Source: JAUUZT01 sp964654015
Lineage (GTDB): Bacteria; Chloroflexota; Dehalococcoidia; GIF9; AB-539-J10
Length of the DNA stretch: 47,079 bases
Assembly (NCBI GenBank): GCA_964654015.1
Contig: CAZZHQ010000012.1
Location: 1-47,079 of the forward strand
Reading direction: 5' to 3'
The notes under the pieces were generated by a model. That model saw only the letters and a list, made by a program, of their open reading frames with translations. It was not told the origin of the DNA and ran no database searches. The position numbers were made by a program, and so were the translations under genes. Within the stretch, counting starts at the first letter, position 1. Each line of letters starts with the position of its first letter. Shown in pieces: positions 23,868 to 32,539 of this stretch.

Positions 23868-23936
23868 ACCAACGAGTGCTACAAATTAGCTATAGTAATG
23901 ACACATACTAGAATACAAAACTAGGAGGAGAGACAT

Positions 23937-25478
23937 ATGACAAGACAGGGAGTACTGGTAGAACCTTACGAAAGGCTTAGCTACGAACAACTGGAACAAG
24001 TACATCAAGCTTCCCTGGAAATATTAAAAAACCCGGGGATTGTAAGCTATAACAAAGCGGCTGCTAAGTATTTCGAGGACAATGGTGCCCAGGTTACGGC
24101 AATCAAACAGGGGGATGTTCCTTGCTGGAAGATACAGATACCCCAAAAGATAATTTCCGCAGCTTTACACACAGTACCACAAGTGGTGAAGCTTGGAGCC
24201 AGAGATAAGAACAATAGCCTTCTTCTCGATGGAGCTGAACCCCGAGTATTTCTTGTATCAGGCTCTGAGACGAATATATGGCTTGACATCAGTTTCCAAA
24301 AATATGTTAAAAAGACAAATCCTGATATCGAGATCTCAGTTCCCGAGTTCAATCGAAGGCGTGGTACCGTTGCAGACCTCTGCCGGGCTGCACATCTATG
24401 CGAACATCTTGATACGCTTGACGCTTTTATACGCCCAGTCAATATCCAGGATAAGGATATCACCGAAGAAAATAAAGACGTTAATAAGTACTTTGCGTCA
24501 TTGGACAATACCACGAAACACGTTATGGCAGGACTTACCAAGCTGGAACAGCTGGATAATATAGTACACATGGCGGAAATAATTGCCGGGGGAAAACAAC
24601 AACTCAAAGAAAATCCAATTATCTCATTCATTACCTGTATGGTGAAAAGCCCGCTGCAATTCATTGATGAAACTACACAAACCCTAATTGAAATCTCGAA
24701 AATGAATTTGCCGGTAGCTATTTCCTGCTCACCTCAGGCTGGAACTACGGCTCCTCTTACAGAACTCGGTATTATAGTACAGATAAATGCGGAGATCCTG
24801 GCTGGTATAACTCTGAGCCAGCTGGTAAACAAGGGAACCCCTGTGCTGTACGGAAGTGTTCCAGTAAGAGCAAGGCTCGATACACTAAATGATTCCTATG
24901 GTGCTCCCGAAACAAGTCAATACAATATCGATAGTGTTCAAATGGCACGATTCTATAAAATACCTTGCTACTCTACGTCTGGCGTTTGTGATAACAAGAC
25001 TCCAGGAATTCAATCTACATCGGAAAGAATGCTTTCAAATACTCTGGTTGCCCTCAGCGGCCCTCAATACCTGCACTGTGCGTATGGACTTCTCGATAGC
25101 AATTCCACTTTCTGCCCTCTACAGGCTGTAATAGATGACGCACAATTTCAGATGCTTAAGTTCTTTTTGCAGACACCAAAATTCACTAAGGATGATTTTG
25201 AGGACAACATCAGTCAGATAAGAGAGGTGATTGCCAGTCCAAAGAAGTTATATATACGGTATATTCGTTCTCGAATACGAAGAGGACAGGTCTCAATGCC
25301 ATATCCTTTTGAAGGTGACGGCACTACTGATGACGTACTGGCACTTGCGGACGAAAAAATGAAGAATATTTTCGCACAACCCGTAAAGCATATAGATAGA
25401 GTAACCACGAACAAGGTATTTCAGGAAATTCCAGGCTTGTTACCAAGATTGAATACATATGGAGAAGGAGGAAAATAA
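23937..25478 (+). CDS. MttB-family corrinoid methyltransferase, paralogue 2 (divergent)
   Basis: A 513-aa MttB-superfamily protein with the same barrel but diverged from paralogue 1. It keeps DNTTKHVMAGL and MAEIIAGG, while the paralogue-1 GMSDSK segment reads GVCDNKTPGIQS. It carries an insertion near residues 120-140 (SFQKYVKKTNPDIEIS) and a basic stretch IRSRIRRGQ near the C-terminus. No internal TAG. AGGAGGAGAG precedes the ATG. Its stop overlaps the corrinoid gene start by 1 nt (TAATG), so it is translationally coupled to its likely methyl acceptor. It may act on a second amine or partner paralogue 1. Confidence 0.87.
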   Translation: MTRQGVLVEPYERLSYEQLEQVHQASLEILKNPGIVSYNKAAAKYFEDNGAQVTAIKQGDVPCWKIQIPQKIISAALHTVPQVVKLGARDKNNSLLLDGAEPRVFLVSGSETNIWLDISFQKYVKKTNPDIEISVPEFNRRRGTVADLCRAAHLCEHLDTLDAFIRPVNIQDKDITEENKDVNKYFASLDNTTKHVMAGLTKLEQLDNIVHMAEIIAGGKQQLKENPIISFITCMVKSPLQFIDETTQTLIEISKMNLPVAISCSPQAGTTAPLTELGIIVQINAEILAGITLSQLVNKGTPVLYGSVPVRARLDTLNDSYGAPETSQYNIDSVQMARFYKIPCYSTSGVCDNKTPGIQSTSERMLSNTLVALSGPQYLHCAYGLLDSNSTFCPLQAVIDDAQFQMLKFFLQTPKFTKDDFEDNISQIREVIASPKKLYIRYIRSRIRRGQVSMPYPFEGDGTTDDVLALADEKMKNIFAQPVKHIDRVTTNKVFQEIPGLLPRLNTYGEGGK

Positions 25479-26161
25479 TGAGCAATGAACTATTGGCCCT
25501 GCTAAAAGAAAATGTAATACAGGGAAGAAAAACAAAAGATGATGAAGGGGTGGAAGGAAATCTAATACATACCCCGGGTACAATCGAGCTATTGCAGCAA
25601 GCACTAGATAATAATATAGCTCTCGATGATATTATCAGTGAGGGACTAACGTCAGGGATGCAAGTTGTTGGACAGAAATTCAATAGTAAGGAATATTTTA
25701 TACCAGATATGCTGGCATCCGCTGATGCAGTGGCAGCGGGGATGGATTTACTCAGACCATACCTTGAGAAAGCGGATATTGAGAGCAAGGGGAAATTCGT
25801 CATTGCTACTGTTAAGGGAGACATTCATGATATTGGGAAAGATATTGTCACCATGCTGGTCAAAGGCGAAGGATATGAGGTAATTGATCTGGGAATAGAT
25901 GTACCGACTGAAAAAATTGTAGAGGTTGTGAAAAATGAGAAACCTGATTTCCTGGGGCTTTCTGCTTTGTTGACGACAACGATGACAGTAATGGGAGAAA
26001 TCATCGAAGCATTAACAGAAGCCGGAGTTCGGGACACAGTTAAAGTATTAGTTGGCGGAGCAGCAATCTCTGAAGAATTTGCCAGGGGAATTGGAGCAGA
26101 TGCGTATTGTACAGATGGATTTCAAGCCATAAAAGTGCTTGCTAATTACAAGAAACAATAA
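25478..26161 (+). CDS. Corrinoid methyl-carrier protein (MtbC/MttC-like)
   Basis: A 227-aa cobalamin protein. An N-terminal helical cap domain (B12-binding_2, about residues 1-95) leads into a Rossmann-like B12-binding domain. The lower axial ligand is H117 in D115-I-H117-D-I-G120; LSALLTTTM and VGGAAI complete the binding pocket. It accepts methyl groups from the two MttB proteins and passes them to a second methyltransferase, which is not in the window. GGAGAAGGAGG, lying inside the end of the preceding gene, serves as ribosome site. No activator (RamA-type) gene is nearby. Confidence 0.92.
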   Translation: MSNELLALLKENVIQGRKTKDDEGVEGNLIHTPGTIELLQQALDNNIALDDIISEGLTSGMQVVGQKFNSKEYFIPDMLASADAVAAGMDLLRPYLEKADIESKGKFVIATVKGDIHDIGKDIVTMLVKGEGYEVIDLGIDVPTEKIVEVVKNEKPDFLGLSALLTTTMTVMGEIIEALTEAGVRDTVKVLVGGAAISEEFARGIGADAYCTDGFQAIKVLANYKKQ

Positions 26162-26202
26162 GCGTAATTTCTGAAAACAAACTTCTAAAAAGGAGAATAA
26201 TA

Positions 26203-27672
26203 ATGGCAGGAATAGCAGGTATTCTAGGTACAGATAACGGTGAGTTAGCACCTATGCTCGATAGAATCAAGCATAGAGGGCCACATGAGACATGGGTGAA
26301 GCATGACTATATGATACACATGGGATGTTGTGAGCTCAATATGGGGGCAGATTCTAAAGCTGGGGCACACCATAGCTCTGATGAACAAAGGACAGTGGTT
26401 CTTGATGGCCGTATCTACAACCCTGAGAAAGGGAGCATGACCGATGCAGAAACGGTGATGTCTTTCTATAAAAGATTTGGCAGCCAATTTGCCAGCAGGC
26501 TTGATGGGGACTTCGCCTGTGCCATTGCTGATAAGGGTAGTCTAGTGCTCGCCCGTGATGCTGCAGGAGTGAAACCACTGTACTATGGACACAACGATGG
26601 AAATCTGTGCTTCGCTTCAGAGGCGAAAGGTCTGATAGGGATGGTTGATGACGTTAAGGAGTTTCCACCTGGCTATATTTATTCCCGGGAAATGGGATTT
26701 CAGAAATACAGTAACCATGCGGTTAATACTCCAGAGTTCGAGAATTACGAACAGGCAAAAAAGGTATTAGCAGAGCTACTTATGGAGGCAACCGAGAAAC
26801 GGATGAAGGACAACACTGTGGGCGGGATCTTGCTGAGTGGAGGTTTGGACAGCAGCCTCATATCCTATATGGCCAAACAGATAAATCCTGATATCGAGGC
26901 TTTCACAGTAAGTATGCAAGAAGGAGTAGACCTGCCGCTGGCTCGAGATGTAACTGCTTACCTGGGGATTAAGCATCATGTTTTAATGTTTGACGAAAAA
27001 GAGATACTTGATATATTACCGCAGGCAATTCATAACCAGGAAATGTTTGAAGAAAGCTGCGTGCATGGGGCTATTGCCAATTTCCTTGCCGGTCGCTTTG
27101 TAAGCCCCCATACTCGATGTATTCTCACTGGAGAAGGGGCAGATGAGTTCTTTGCCGGCTATGATGGACAGTATAAACAGGGTAAAAACACTGAAGAAGT
27201 TGCCAGTATAGTTGAGACGCTAATTAACGTTGCTCACAACACTGCGCTACAAAGACTGGATAGATTGAATGCTGCACTTGCAATAGAGTCGCGTACTCCT
27301 TTTCTTGATGCGAAAGTAATTGATTTTTCAAAAAAAATCCCTATAGAGTGCAAAATTCACGGCAAGGAGCAAGCCGGTAAATGGATTCTACGCCAGGCAT
27401 TTGATGGTTGCCTGCCTGAACATATTATATATCAGACAAAACGCTTCTTCGCTCAGGGGTCAGGCGTCGCGGGGATCATGCGTCAGCTCGCAGAGAAACA
27501 CATCTCTGAAAACGACCTTTCAGAGCACAACCAGAAAGAAGGTACTCCCTGGTTGTCTTCGGTCGAAGAACTGTACTATTACCGTATTTTTAAAGAGACC
27601 TTCACTCAAGCTGCCTTTGACCGATTGGTCGGCAGATGGGACCCTTCTAGACCAGATTTCTTTTTACGATAA
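26203..27672 (+). CDS. Asparagine-synthetase-like amidotransferase lacking the Cys2 nucleophile
   Basis: A 489-aa protein with the two-domain AsnB layout. The N-terminal Ntn domain begins Met-Ala-Gly where AsnB enzymes have Met-Cys-Gly, so the glutaminase nucleophile is missing. The glutamine-binding NGEIYN motif reads D68-G-R70-I-Y-N, and the ERLSI arginine is not seen. The synthetase domain looks intact: SGGLDSS (212-218, PP-loop) and GEGADEFFAGYD. The start is secure, with AAGGAG 6-7 nt upstream. It follows the corrinoid gene by 41 nt. It probably activates a carboxylate as acyl-AMP and uses free ammonia or an amine; in this operon an amine released by demethylation is an attractive, unproven substrate. 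A beta-lactam-synthetase-like role is another option. Confidence 0.82.
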   Translation: MAGIAGILGTDNGELAPMLDRIKHRGPHETWVKHDYMIHMGCCELNMGADSKAGAHHSSDEQRTVVLDGRIYNPEKGSMTDAETVMSFYKRFGSQFASRLDGDFACAIADKGSLVLARDAAGVKPLYYGHNDGNLCFASEAKGLIGMVDDVKEFPPGYIYSREMGFQKYSNHAVNTPEFENYEQAKKVLAELLMEATEKRMKDNTVGGILLSGGLDSSLISYMAKQINPDIEAFTVSMQEGVDLPLARDVTAYLGIKHHVLMFDEKEILDILPQAIHNQEMFEESCVHGAIANFLAGRFVSPHTRCILTGEGADEFFAGYDGQYKQGKNTEEVASIVETLINVAHNTALQRLDRLNAALAIESRTPFLDAKVIDFSKKIPIECKIHGKEQAGKWILRQAFDGCLPEHIIYQTKRFFAQGSGVAGIMRQLAEKHISENDLSEHNQKEGTPWLSSVEELYYYRIFKETFTQAAFDRLVGRWDPSRPDFFLR

Positions 27673-27697
27673 AACTGAGGTGTACCCCAGTCTAACA

Positions 27698-28402
27698 TTA
27701 CTGCTGAACTGGTTTGATTTTCCGTAGATGCAGTGATGCAAGGATCAAGAATAGCATCGATAAAACGAGGGATGGACCCAGTGCTTCGCTAGTAATAGTC
27801 AAATCATAGAGCGGCTTCACCATTTCGCTAACAGCCAGCGAGAAAATCAGGGTGAATCCCAAGATAAACACAGCAGGAGTTAACAGCAGTCCAGCCCCTT
27901 TTTTCTTGATAGTCATGATACCGAGGATGATAAATGCAGGCATGATAAAACATAGATATAGTATGTAGATTGAGTATATAAACTCAATATTTTCACCTGC
28001 CTGGACCAGAGGTAAAAGCTGTATAATCCAGAGAACATTGAAGACTACAGCTACAAGCAGTGAAAAAACAGCCGAGATATTTCGCATCATTTCGGGCAAC
28101 TGTACTTTTTGCAGGATCTCCGAGTGGATTTTTTCCACGCTATAAGCTATAGACCAGAAGGAGAGTCCGAATATGGCTAGGTAAAGATAGTACAGCATAT
28201 TGTAGATGCGATCGATGACGTATATTCCATATGCATAAAACAGATTGCCGAGGGCTATCTGGATGAGGATGAAGCCATTGTATTGGCACGAAGAATGCTC
28301 AGGGACAACCCGGCAACGCTTTATAAATTGAATATCGAGTGATGAATTATTAAAAGATATAGGCAATATGCCAAAGGGAACAACTGTGCATTTTAAATAC
28401 AT
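27698..28402 (-). CDS. Multi-pass membrane protein of unknown family, N-terminus uncertain
   Basis: The supported part is roughly residues 48-234 of the open frame: five to six hydrophobic helices (for example YYLYLAIFGLSFWSIAY and FSLLVAVVFNVLWIIQLLPL) with short charged loops. No family is recognised. The first 47 codons, above about 28260, are not membrane-like, lie opposite a coding-looking amidohydrolase end on the plus strand (28247-28342) and overlap the start of the DUF3795 gene. No ribosome site is seen at 28402 or at the internal ATG 28198. The gene may be 5'-truncated. It converges on the AsnB-like gene with 25 nt between stops. Confidence 0.5.
   Translation of the reverse strand: MYLKCTVVPFGILPISFNNSSLDIQFIKRCRVVPEHSSCQYNGFILIQIALGNLFYAYGIYVIDRIYNMLYYLYLAIFGLSFWSIAYSVEKIHSEILQKVQLPEMMRNISAVFSLLVAVVFNVLWIIQLLPLVQAGENIEFIYSIYILYLCFIMPAFIILGIMTIKKKGAGLLLTPAVFILGFTLIFSLAVSEMVKPLYDLTITSEALGPSLVLSMLFLILASLHLRKIKPVQQ
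28247..28342 (+). pseudogene. Remnant: C-terminal end of an amidohydrolase-like protein
   Basis: A plus-strand open stretch of 31 codons, AEGYLDEDEAIVLARRMLRD followed by NPATLYKLNIE and TGA. This is the pattern that closes many metal-dependent hydrolases (PF04909-type ending: acidic helix, then DNA..L..L). No upstream part is present; the sequence to the left codes on the other strand. It therefore looks like a deletion or insertion junction. Confidence 0.4.
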
Positions 28403-28940
28403 TGAAATTGGAGTTTGTGGACTCTCTTGCAGACTCTGTCCAAGATGTCATACCGAGACTAAAAGCAAGTGTGCAGGATGTAAAAGCGAAAACAGAATGG
28501 CTGTTGGTTGCCCTTTTATCACTTGTGCTGTAAATAACAAAGGGATTGAGTTTTGCTGGAATTGTGAGGACAATAAAACTTGTGAGAAATGGAAAAAGCA
28601 TAGAGAATTCGGCAAACATCACGATACATTTAAATGTTATCAAAAACTTGAAGATAATATTTCCTTTATTCAGAAGTATGGAGTTAATGAGTTTGAAAAA
28701 GTACAGAAAACCAGAGAGATATTACTCAAGGAGATGTTGCAAGACTTTAATGAGGGGCGTTCAAAAAATTATTATTGTATAGCCGTTACCATTATTGAAA
28801 TCGAAGAACTGAAAAAGGCATTAATTAAAGCAAGGAAAGATTCTATTGGATTAGAAATTAAAGCTAAATCTAAGATTCTTCATTCAATATTGGATGAAAT
28901 TGCAGAGAGAAAGAACTATTGTCTAAAGCTGAGAAAATGA
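28368..28940 (+). CDS. DUF3795-type Cys-rich protein
   Basis: A 190-aa protein whose N-terminal half is cysteine-rich: GVCGLSCRLCPRC, then CAGCKSE, CPFITC and FCWNCEDNKTCEKW. This pattern is the DUF3795 family, thought to bind zinc or Fe-S. The C-terminal half is helical and lysine-rich. Function is unknown. The start at 28368 lacks a clear ribosome site, and the conserved part begins about 14 residues later. The stop overlaps an ATG of a possible 34-aa peptide. Confidence 0.72.
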   Translation: MPKGTTVHFKYIEIGVCGLSCRLCPRCHTETKSKCAGCKSENRMAVGCPFITCAVNNKGIEFCWNCEDNKTCEKWKKHREFGKHHDTFKCYQKLEDNISFIQKYGVNEFEKVQKTREILLKEMLQDFNEGRSKNYYCIAVTIIEIEELKKALIKARKDSIGLEIKAKSKILHSILDEIAERKNYCLKLRK

Positions 28941-29041
28941 TTACCCGCTTGAAGATTGCTGCCTGGGTAGGGGTGGGAATAATGCTATTGGATACGCCGC
29001 TGGCATTTTCTTACTCTGTTTTTTCCATTAAATCGTCTTGA
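28937..29041 (+). CDS. Possible 34-aa hydrophobic peptide
   Basis: The ATG overlaps the DUF3795 stop (ATGA). The peptide has a basic start (MITRLK) and a hydrophobic run (AAWVGVGIMLLDTPLAF), then ends at TGA 29041. It could be a small membrane peptide or the beginning of a truncated gene. No family is known. Confidence 0.25.
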   Translation: MITRLKIAAWVGVGIMLLDTPLAFSYSVFSIKSS

Positions 29042-29108
29042 CATGAGCCAGCAAGCCCGATAACATTCAGCCTGAGATTTAAGTTGATAGTCAGGTTATG
29101 TAAGGCGC

Positions 29109-29145
29109 AAGCCATCCCAACCTCGAGAAAGGGATGGCTTTTTGT
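29109..29145 (+). terminator. Rho-independent terminator
   Basis: A 10-bp stem, AAGCCATCCC (29109-29118) with GGGATGGCTT (29131-29140), followed by TTTTTGTTT. It ends the DUF3795 transcript just before the symporter gene. Confidence 0.75.
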
Positions 29146-29177
29146 TTAACTGTAAAGTAAAGCCTAAGAACTGAGCA

Positions 29178-30788
29178 ATGACAGTAAGAATTATTACGCT
29201 TCTTTCATATTTTCTCATTGTGCTAACTATAGGCCTGTTTGCACGTACTAAATGGAATTCCTCCCCTGGGACCTATTTCCTGGCTGACCGTAAACTCGGA
29301 ACAATGATGCTGCTGGGTACAATGGTGGCAACCAATTTCTCAGCCTTCACTGTTTTCGGGACCTCCGGCGCAGGTTACCGTGACGGGTACGCCTTTTTCC
29401 CCATTATGGGATTCGGTACCGGATTCATGGCATTGACCTTCTGGTTGCTGGGTCGAAAAATCTGGCAGCTTGGACGCAGTAAGGGAATAGTGACACCATC
29501 AGAACTTATCACTAACATTTATCATAGCCCTTTTCTGTCACTCCTCTTTGCAGTGGTCATGATTATTTTTACAATACCTTACCTGGCACTGCAACCCATG
29601 GCAGCAGGATATGCACTTAGGGAACTGCTTGGATTGCCCTATTTTTATGGATGCGTACTTGTCACCGTCATCATCGTTCTATACACTCTTCGTGGAGGGA
29701 TGAAGGCCGTGGTCTGGACCGACCTGTTCCAGGGTGTGTTCATGACGGTGATGCTGCTGGTGGCACTGGTCATAGTGTCCCAGTATCATGGCGGATTCAT
29801 TGCCGCCAATCAGAAAGTCCTTGCCTCTAATCCGGAGCTTTTCTCCCGTCCTGGAGGAGGCGGCAGCTACACTTATGGCATCTGGTTTAGCTACATACTG
29901 CTCTGGTTTTTCTGCGACCCCATGTTCCCACAGCTCTTCCAGCGTTTTTTCTCCGCCCGTAGCAAGCTAAGCATTTCCCGAACCATGCTCTTTTATCCTC
30001 TTATCTGCACGGTTATTTTCTTCCTGCCGGTTTCAGTTGGTGTACTGGGGCACCTCTCCTTTCCCGACCTTGCAGCTCAACAGAGCGATAAGATTCTTCC
30101 TATGTTGCTGACATCAATCTCCGGGGATTTCGTGGCAGCGCTTATCATTGCCGCGGGAATTGCAGCTCTTATGTCAACCATGGATTCACAGCTTCTGACT
30201 TTAAGTTCGATTTTCAGCAGGGACATCCTTTCCCTTGTACGAAAGAAGAAAGCTCATGGAAGCCATGCCGGCCATCTTTTCGTTGTTGTTCTCAGCCTTG
30301 CGGGCCTCGCCCTTGCGTACAAGCCACCGGCAACCATCCTTCAGATAGCCACACAGACCTTTTCAGGACTCGCCGTGCTCTTTCCTGCAGTAGTATTCGG
30401 TCTTTATTTCAAACGGAGCTATTCACTGGCAGCTATTCTCTCCATTCTGTGCGGAGAAGGAACACTACTAATGTTTTACCTCAAATGGCTTCCGTCAGGT
30501 GCTTTTCTGCCGGTGATATGGGTAATGCTGGTTACCTTTGTAGTCTATCTGGTAACTCATGTAATTATGCTGCGGAAAGAAGGACTGTTTGCGTTCCAGA
30601 CACCGAAATGGCTGTATAATCCCTATATCTACGTAATGGCAGGGATATTTATCCTGTCAATGGATTTCTGGAACTGGGGCTCTGTCCATCCAATGTTCAT
30701 GGGCATCCCTGCATGGATATGGTTCTTTGTTCTTCTCTCCGCCATCCAGACCTTCGCCATGGCGCGAATGATAAAGAATAAATCCTGA
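29178..30788 (+). CDS. Sodium:solute symporter (SSS family)
   Basis: A 536-aa membrane protein with about 13 hydrophobic helices, of the SLC5/SSS family (PutP/PanF-like). The family signature around TLRGGMKAVVWTDLFQ is present, as is the TM1 break near TNFSAFTVFGTSGAGYRDGY. The Na2-site serines/threonines are probably in AALMSTMDSQLLTLSS. The substrate is unknown; proline, betaine, carboxylates and pantothenate are all used by the family. Its nearness to the MttB operon makes a methylated amine possible, though a terminator and two other genes lie between. The ATG at 29178 has only a weak upstream site. Confidence 0.88.
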   Translation: MTVRIITLLSYFLIVLTIGLFARTKWNSSPGTYFLADRKLGTMMLLGTMVATNFSAFTVFGTSGAGYRDGYAFFPIMGFGTGFMALTFWLLGRKIWQLGRSKGIVTPSELITNIYHSPFLSLLFAVVMIIFTIPYLALQPMAAGYALRELLGLPYFYGCVLVTVIIVLYTLRGGMKAVVWTDLFQGVFMTVMLLVALVIVSQYHGGFIAANQKVLASNPELFSRPGGGGSYTYGIWFSYILLWFFCDPMFPQLFQRFFSARSKLSISRTMLFYPLICTVIFFLPVSVGVLGHLSFPDLAAQQSDKILPMLLTSISGDFVAALIIAAGIAALMSTMDSQLLTLSSIFSRDILSLVRKKKAHGSHAGHLFVVVLSLAGLALAYKPPATILQIATQTFSGLAVLFPAVVFGLYFKRSYSLAAILSILCGEGTLLMFYLKWLPSGAFLPVIWVMLVTFVVYLVTHVIMLRKEGLFAFQTPKWLYNPYIYVMAGIFILSMDFWNWGSVHPMFMGIPAWIWFFVLLSAIQTFAMARMIKNKS

Positions 30789-30805
30789 CAGGCTCCCTGG
30801 CTAAT

Positions 30806-30837
30806 ACATAAAGCAAATACCTTTATGTAACCTTTTA
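30806..30837 (+). terminator. Possible weak terminator after the symporter gene
   Basis: ACATAAAG (30806-30813) pairs with CTTTATGT (30821-30828) over a 7-nt loop, followed by AACCTTTTATT. The stem is AT-rich, so the call is weak. Confidence 0.35.
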
Positions 30838-30904
30838 TTCTCAGAATAATTGGAGTAATATCGGACATGAAGAACGTTACCCTAGTAGTTTATATATTTT
30901 GTAA

Positions 30905-31969
30905 ATGGATAAGATAGATAATAGGTACATAGATAAAGCTATCGATGAGTTAATTTCACTGATTGGTATTAAAAAAGAAATAAGTCAAAACTCTCTTCTT
31001 AATCAACTACACGCTGGCAATACAAATATATGTATTGAACATATTGCGGCCTACCTTGGTCTACCTGTTGCAATCAACCTTACCTATGTCCCTGACAATC
31101 CAGAATCAACTTATTTTAATAATCATTTTGATAGCCATAGTTTAGCTGTAACAGATACTTATGGTAGAGGCAAGGAATACATCACAGCTCAAGTCATGAT
31201 CCCATCTAATATACCAAAATATGGCACAGATGAGATGCGTAACTTTCCAATATCCGTTAAAGTGAGCAATACTTGCATCAATTATCCATTTACCTTTATG
31301 GCAATCATGGCTCATGAACTCTCCCATATCGTATTGCATTCACTCAGATATCAAAAGAAGGATAATGAACTATATACTGATCTTACAGCAATGATTTTGG
31401 GTTTCTCAAATGTGCTAGGTTTAGGACGGAAGAATACAATAAATAGCATGAATACTCCACTGTCAATAGCCATTAAAACTACATATACCTATGGTTATTT
31501 ATCAGATGGTAATTTTAATTTTGCTCTGCTAAAAATAAAGGAAATACTTGCAGAAAACGAAGCTGATAATAAATTACTACTTAAAGAAATCGATAAATAT
31601 GGGAAATTATTAAATTCGTACAAACTTCATATTCAAAATGTTTCAAAACTACTCGACTACATTGATCATCACTCGAATAAAAAATTTGATACCAATGATA
31701 CCTTACGTCTTATGCAACTCCATCAGCCAAATTACCTTAACAACTTAAAGGATATTGCCAAGAGGCATATAGCTGAATTAAGCTCACTCAGTAATCAATA
31801 TACAGAACTTAGCTATTTCAAGCCAAATGGTCCCCTTTCTTTAAAAAACGCTCTGGCACAGTTACAGCTTTCAATTACAGAACTATCAAGCAACCTTTTT
31901 TCGGTAAACAATGACATTAATATTTTAAGGAAATATACTAATCCTATTCATAAGTTAAGATGGCACTAA
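30905..31969 (+). CDS. ImmA/IrrE-type zinc metallopeptidase-like protein
   Basis: A 354-aa protein with the zinc motif H137-E138-L-S-H141 in MAHELSHIVLH, followed by ELYTDLTAMILG, which supplies the third ligand region as in ImmA/IrrE peptidases. The C-terminal half (about 190-354) is helical with likely coiled coil. There is no HTH domain. ImmA/IrrE proteins cleave repressors in mobile elements or stress responses; no cognate repressor gene is adjacent. Codon and base use are much more AT-rich than in flanking metabolic genes, suggesting transfer. It is followed by an equally AT-rich gene, 48 nt downstream. Confidence 0.72.
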   Translation: MDKIDNRYIDKAIDELISLIGIKKEISQNSLLNQLHAGNTNICIEHIAAYLGLPVAINLTYVPDNPESTYFNNHFDSHSLAVTDTYGRGKEYITAQVMIPSNIPKYGTDEMRNFPISVKVSNTCINYPFTFMAIMAHELSHIVLHSLRYQKKDNELYTDLTAMILGFSNVLGLGRKNTINSMNTPLSIAIKTTYTYGYLSDGNFNFALLKIKEILAENEADNKLLLKEIDKYGKLLNSYKLHIQNVSKLLDYIDHHSNKKFDTNDTLRLMQLHQPNYLNNLKDIAKRHIAELSSLSNQYTELSYFKPNGPLSLKNALAQLQLSITELSSNLFSVNNDINILRKYTNPIHKLRWH

Positions 31970-32017
31970 CAAGCTAGTGTCATACATAAACTGAATTATC
32001 TTTGTAGATATTAAGAA

Positions 32018-32533
32018 ATGACTATGAGTCTAATTAGAATATCGACGAGATTTAATAGAAGCGGAATTCGTGTTCTAAAAACTCCACTATCTGAAAATTA
32101 TGTTATTGCTCCCGCAAAGCGAATTTTTAAGGCAACTCTGGAAAGAATTGATAGTGAATTTAGGTCAAATATGGATAGCTCTCGTATTAGCTGTATTGAA
32201 AGTATTTCCTGCGCTATAGCAGAGTATATCTCCAATAATTCTACAACAGTAGAAAAACGATATTCCTTATCAAAGTGTTTAGCGGAATCTTTTTACCGTG
32301 AGAGGATTCATATATTTACGATCGGCCATTATGACGATACAGAAAAACTGTTAATGGATCAATTAAAATTTATTCCAAGCTTATATAGTGCCGTTAAACA
32401 AGCTTGTGATAAATATATTACAGAAGGAGGAAAAGCATTTGCCGAACATGAGACAGCACGGGAGCAAGCGCTTTCAGATTATTCAAGTAACAAGGACGCC
32501 CTTTGGAGAGAAATCTCTGGTTTCACAAAATAA
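32018..32533 (+). CDS. Hypothetical protein, partner of the ImmA-like gene
   Basis: A 171-aa soluble, helical protein, not recognised. It has no signal peptide or transmembrane helix; three cysteines are in the middle (SCIESISCAIAEY, SKCLAESF). Base composition is AT-rich like the gene before it, and the spacing suggests cotranscription. A second in-frame ATG is at 32024. It ends just before a hairpin terminator. Confidence 0.55.
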   Translation: MTMSLIRISTRFNRSGIRVLKTPLSENYVIAPAKRIFKATLERIDSEFRSNMDSSRISCIESISCAIAEYISNNSTTVEKRYSLSKCLAESFYRERIHIFTIGHYDDTEKLLMDQLKFIPSLYSAVKQACDKYITEGGKAFAEHETAREQALSDYSSNKDALWREISGFTK

Positions 32534-32539
32534 AAAGAG

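Noticed and set aside
22422..25478. Pyrrolysine-containing MttB
   Set aside because: Both methyltransferase frames run full length without an internal TAG, so they belong to the non-pyrrolysine group.
27674..27700. Terminator hairpin after the AsnB-like gene (ACTGAGG/CCCCAGT)
   Set aside because: The stem has a mismatch and no T-tract follows on either strand.
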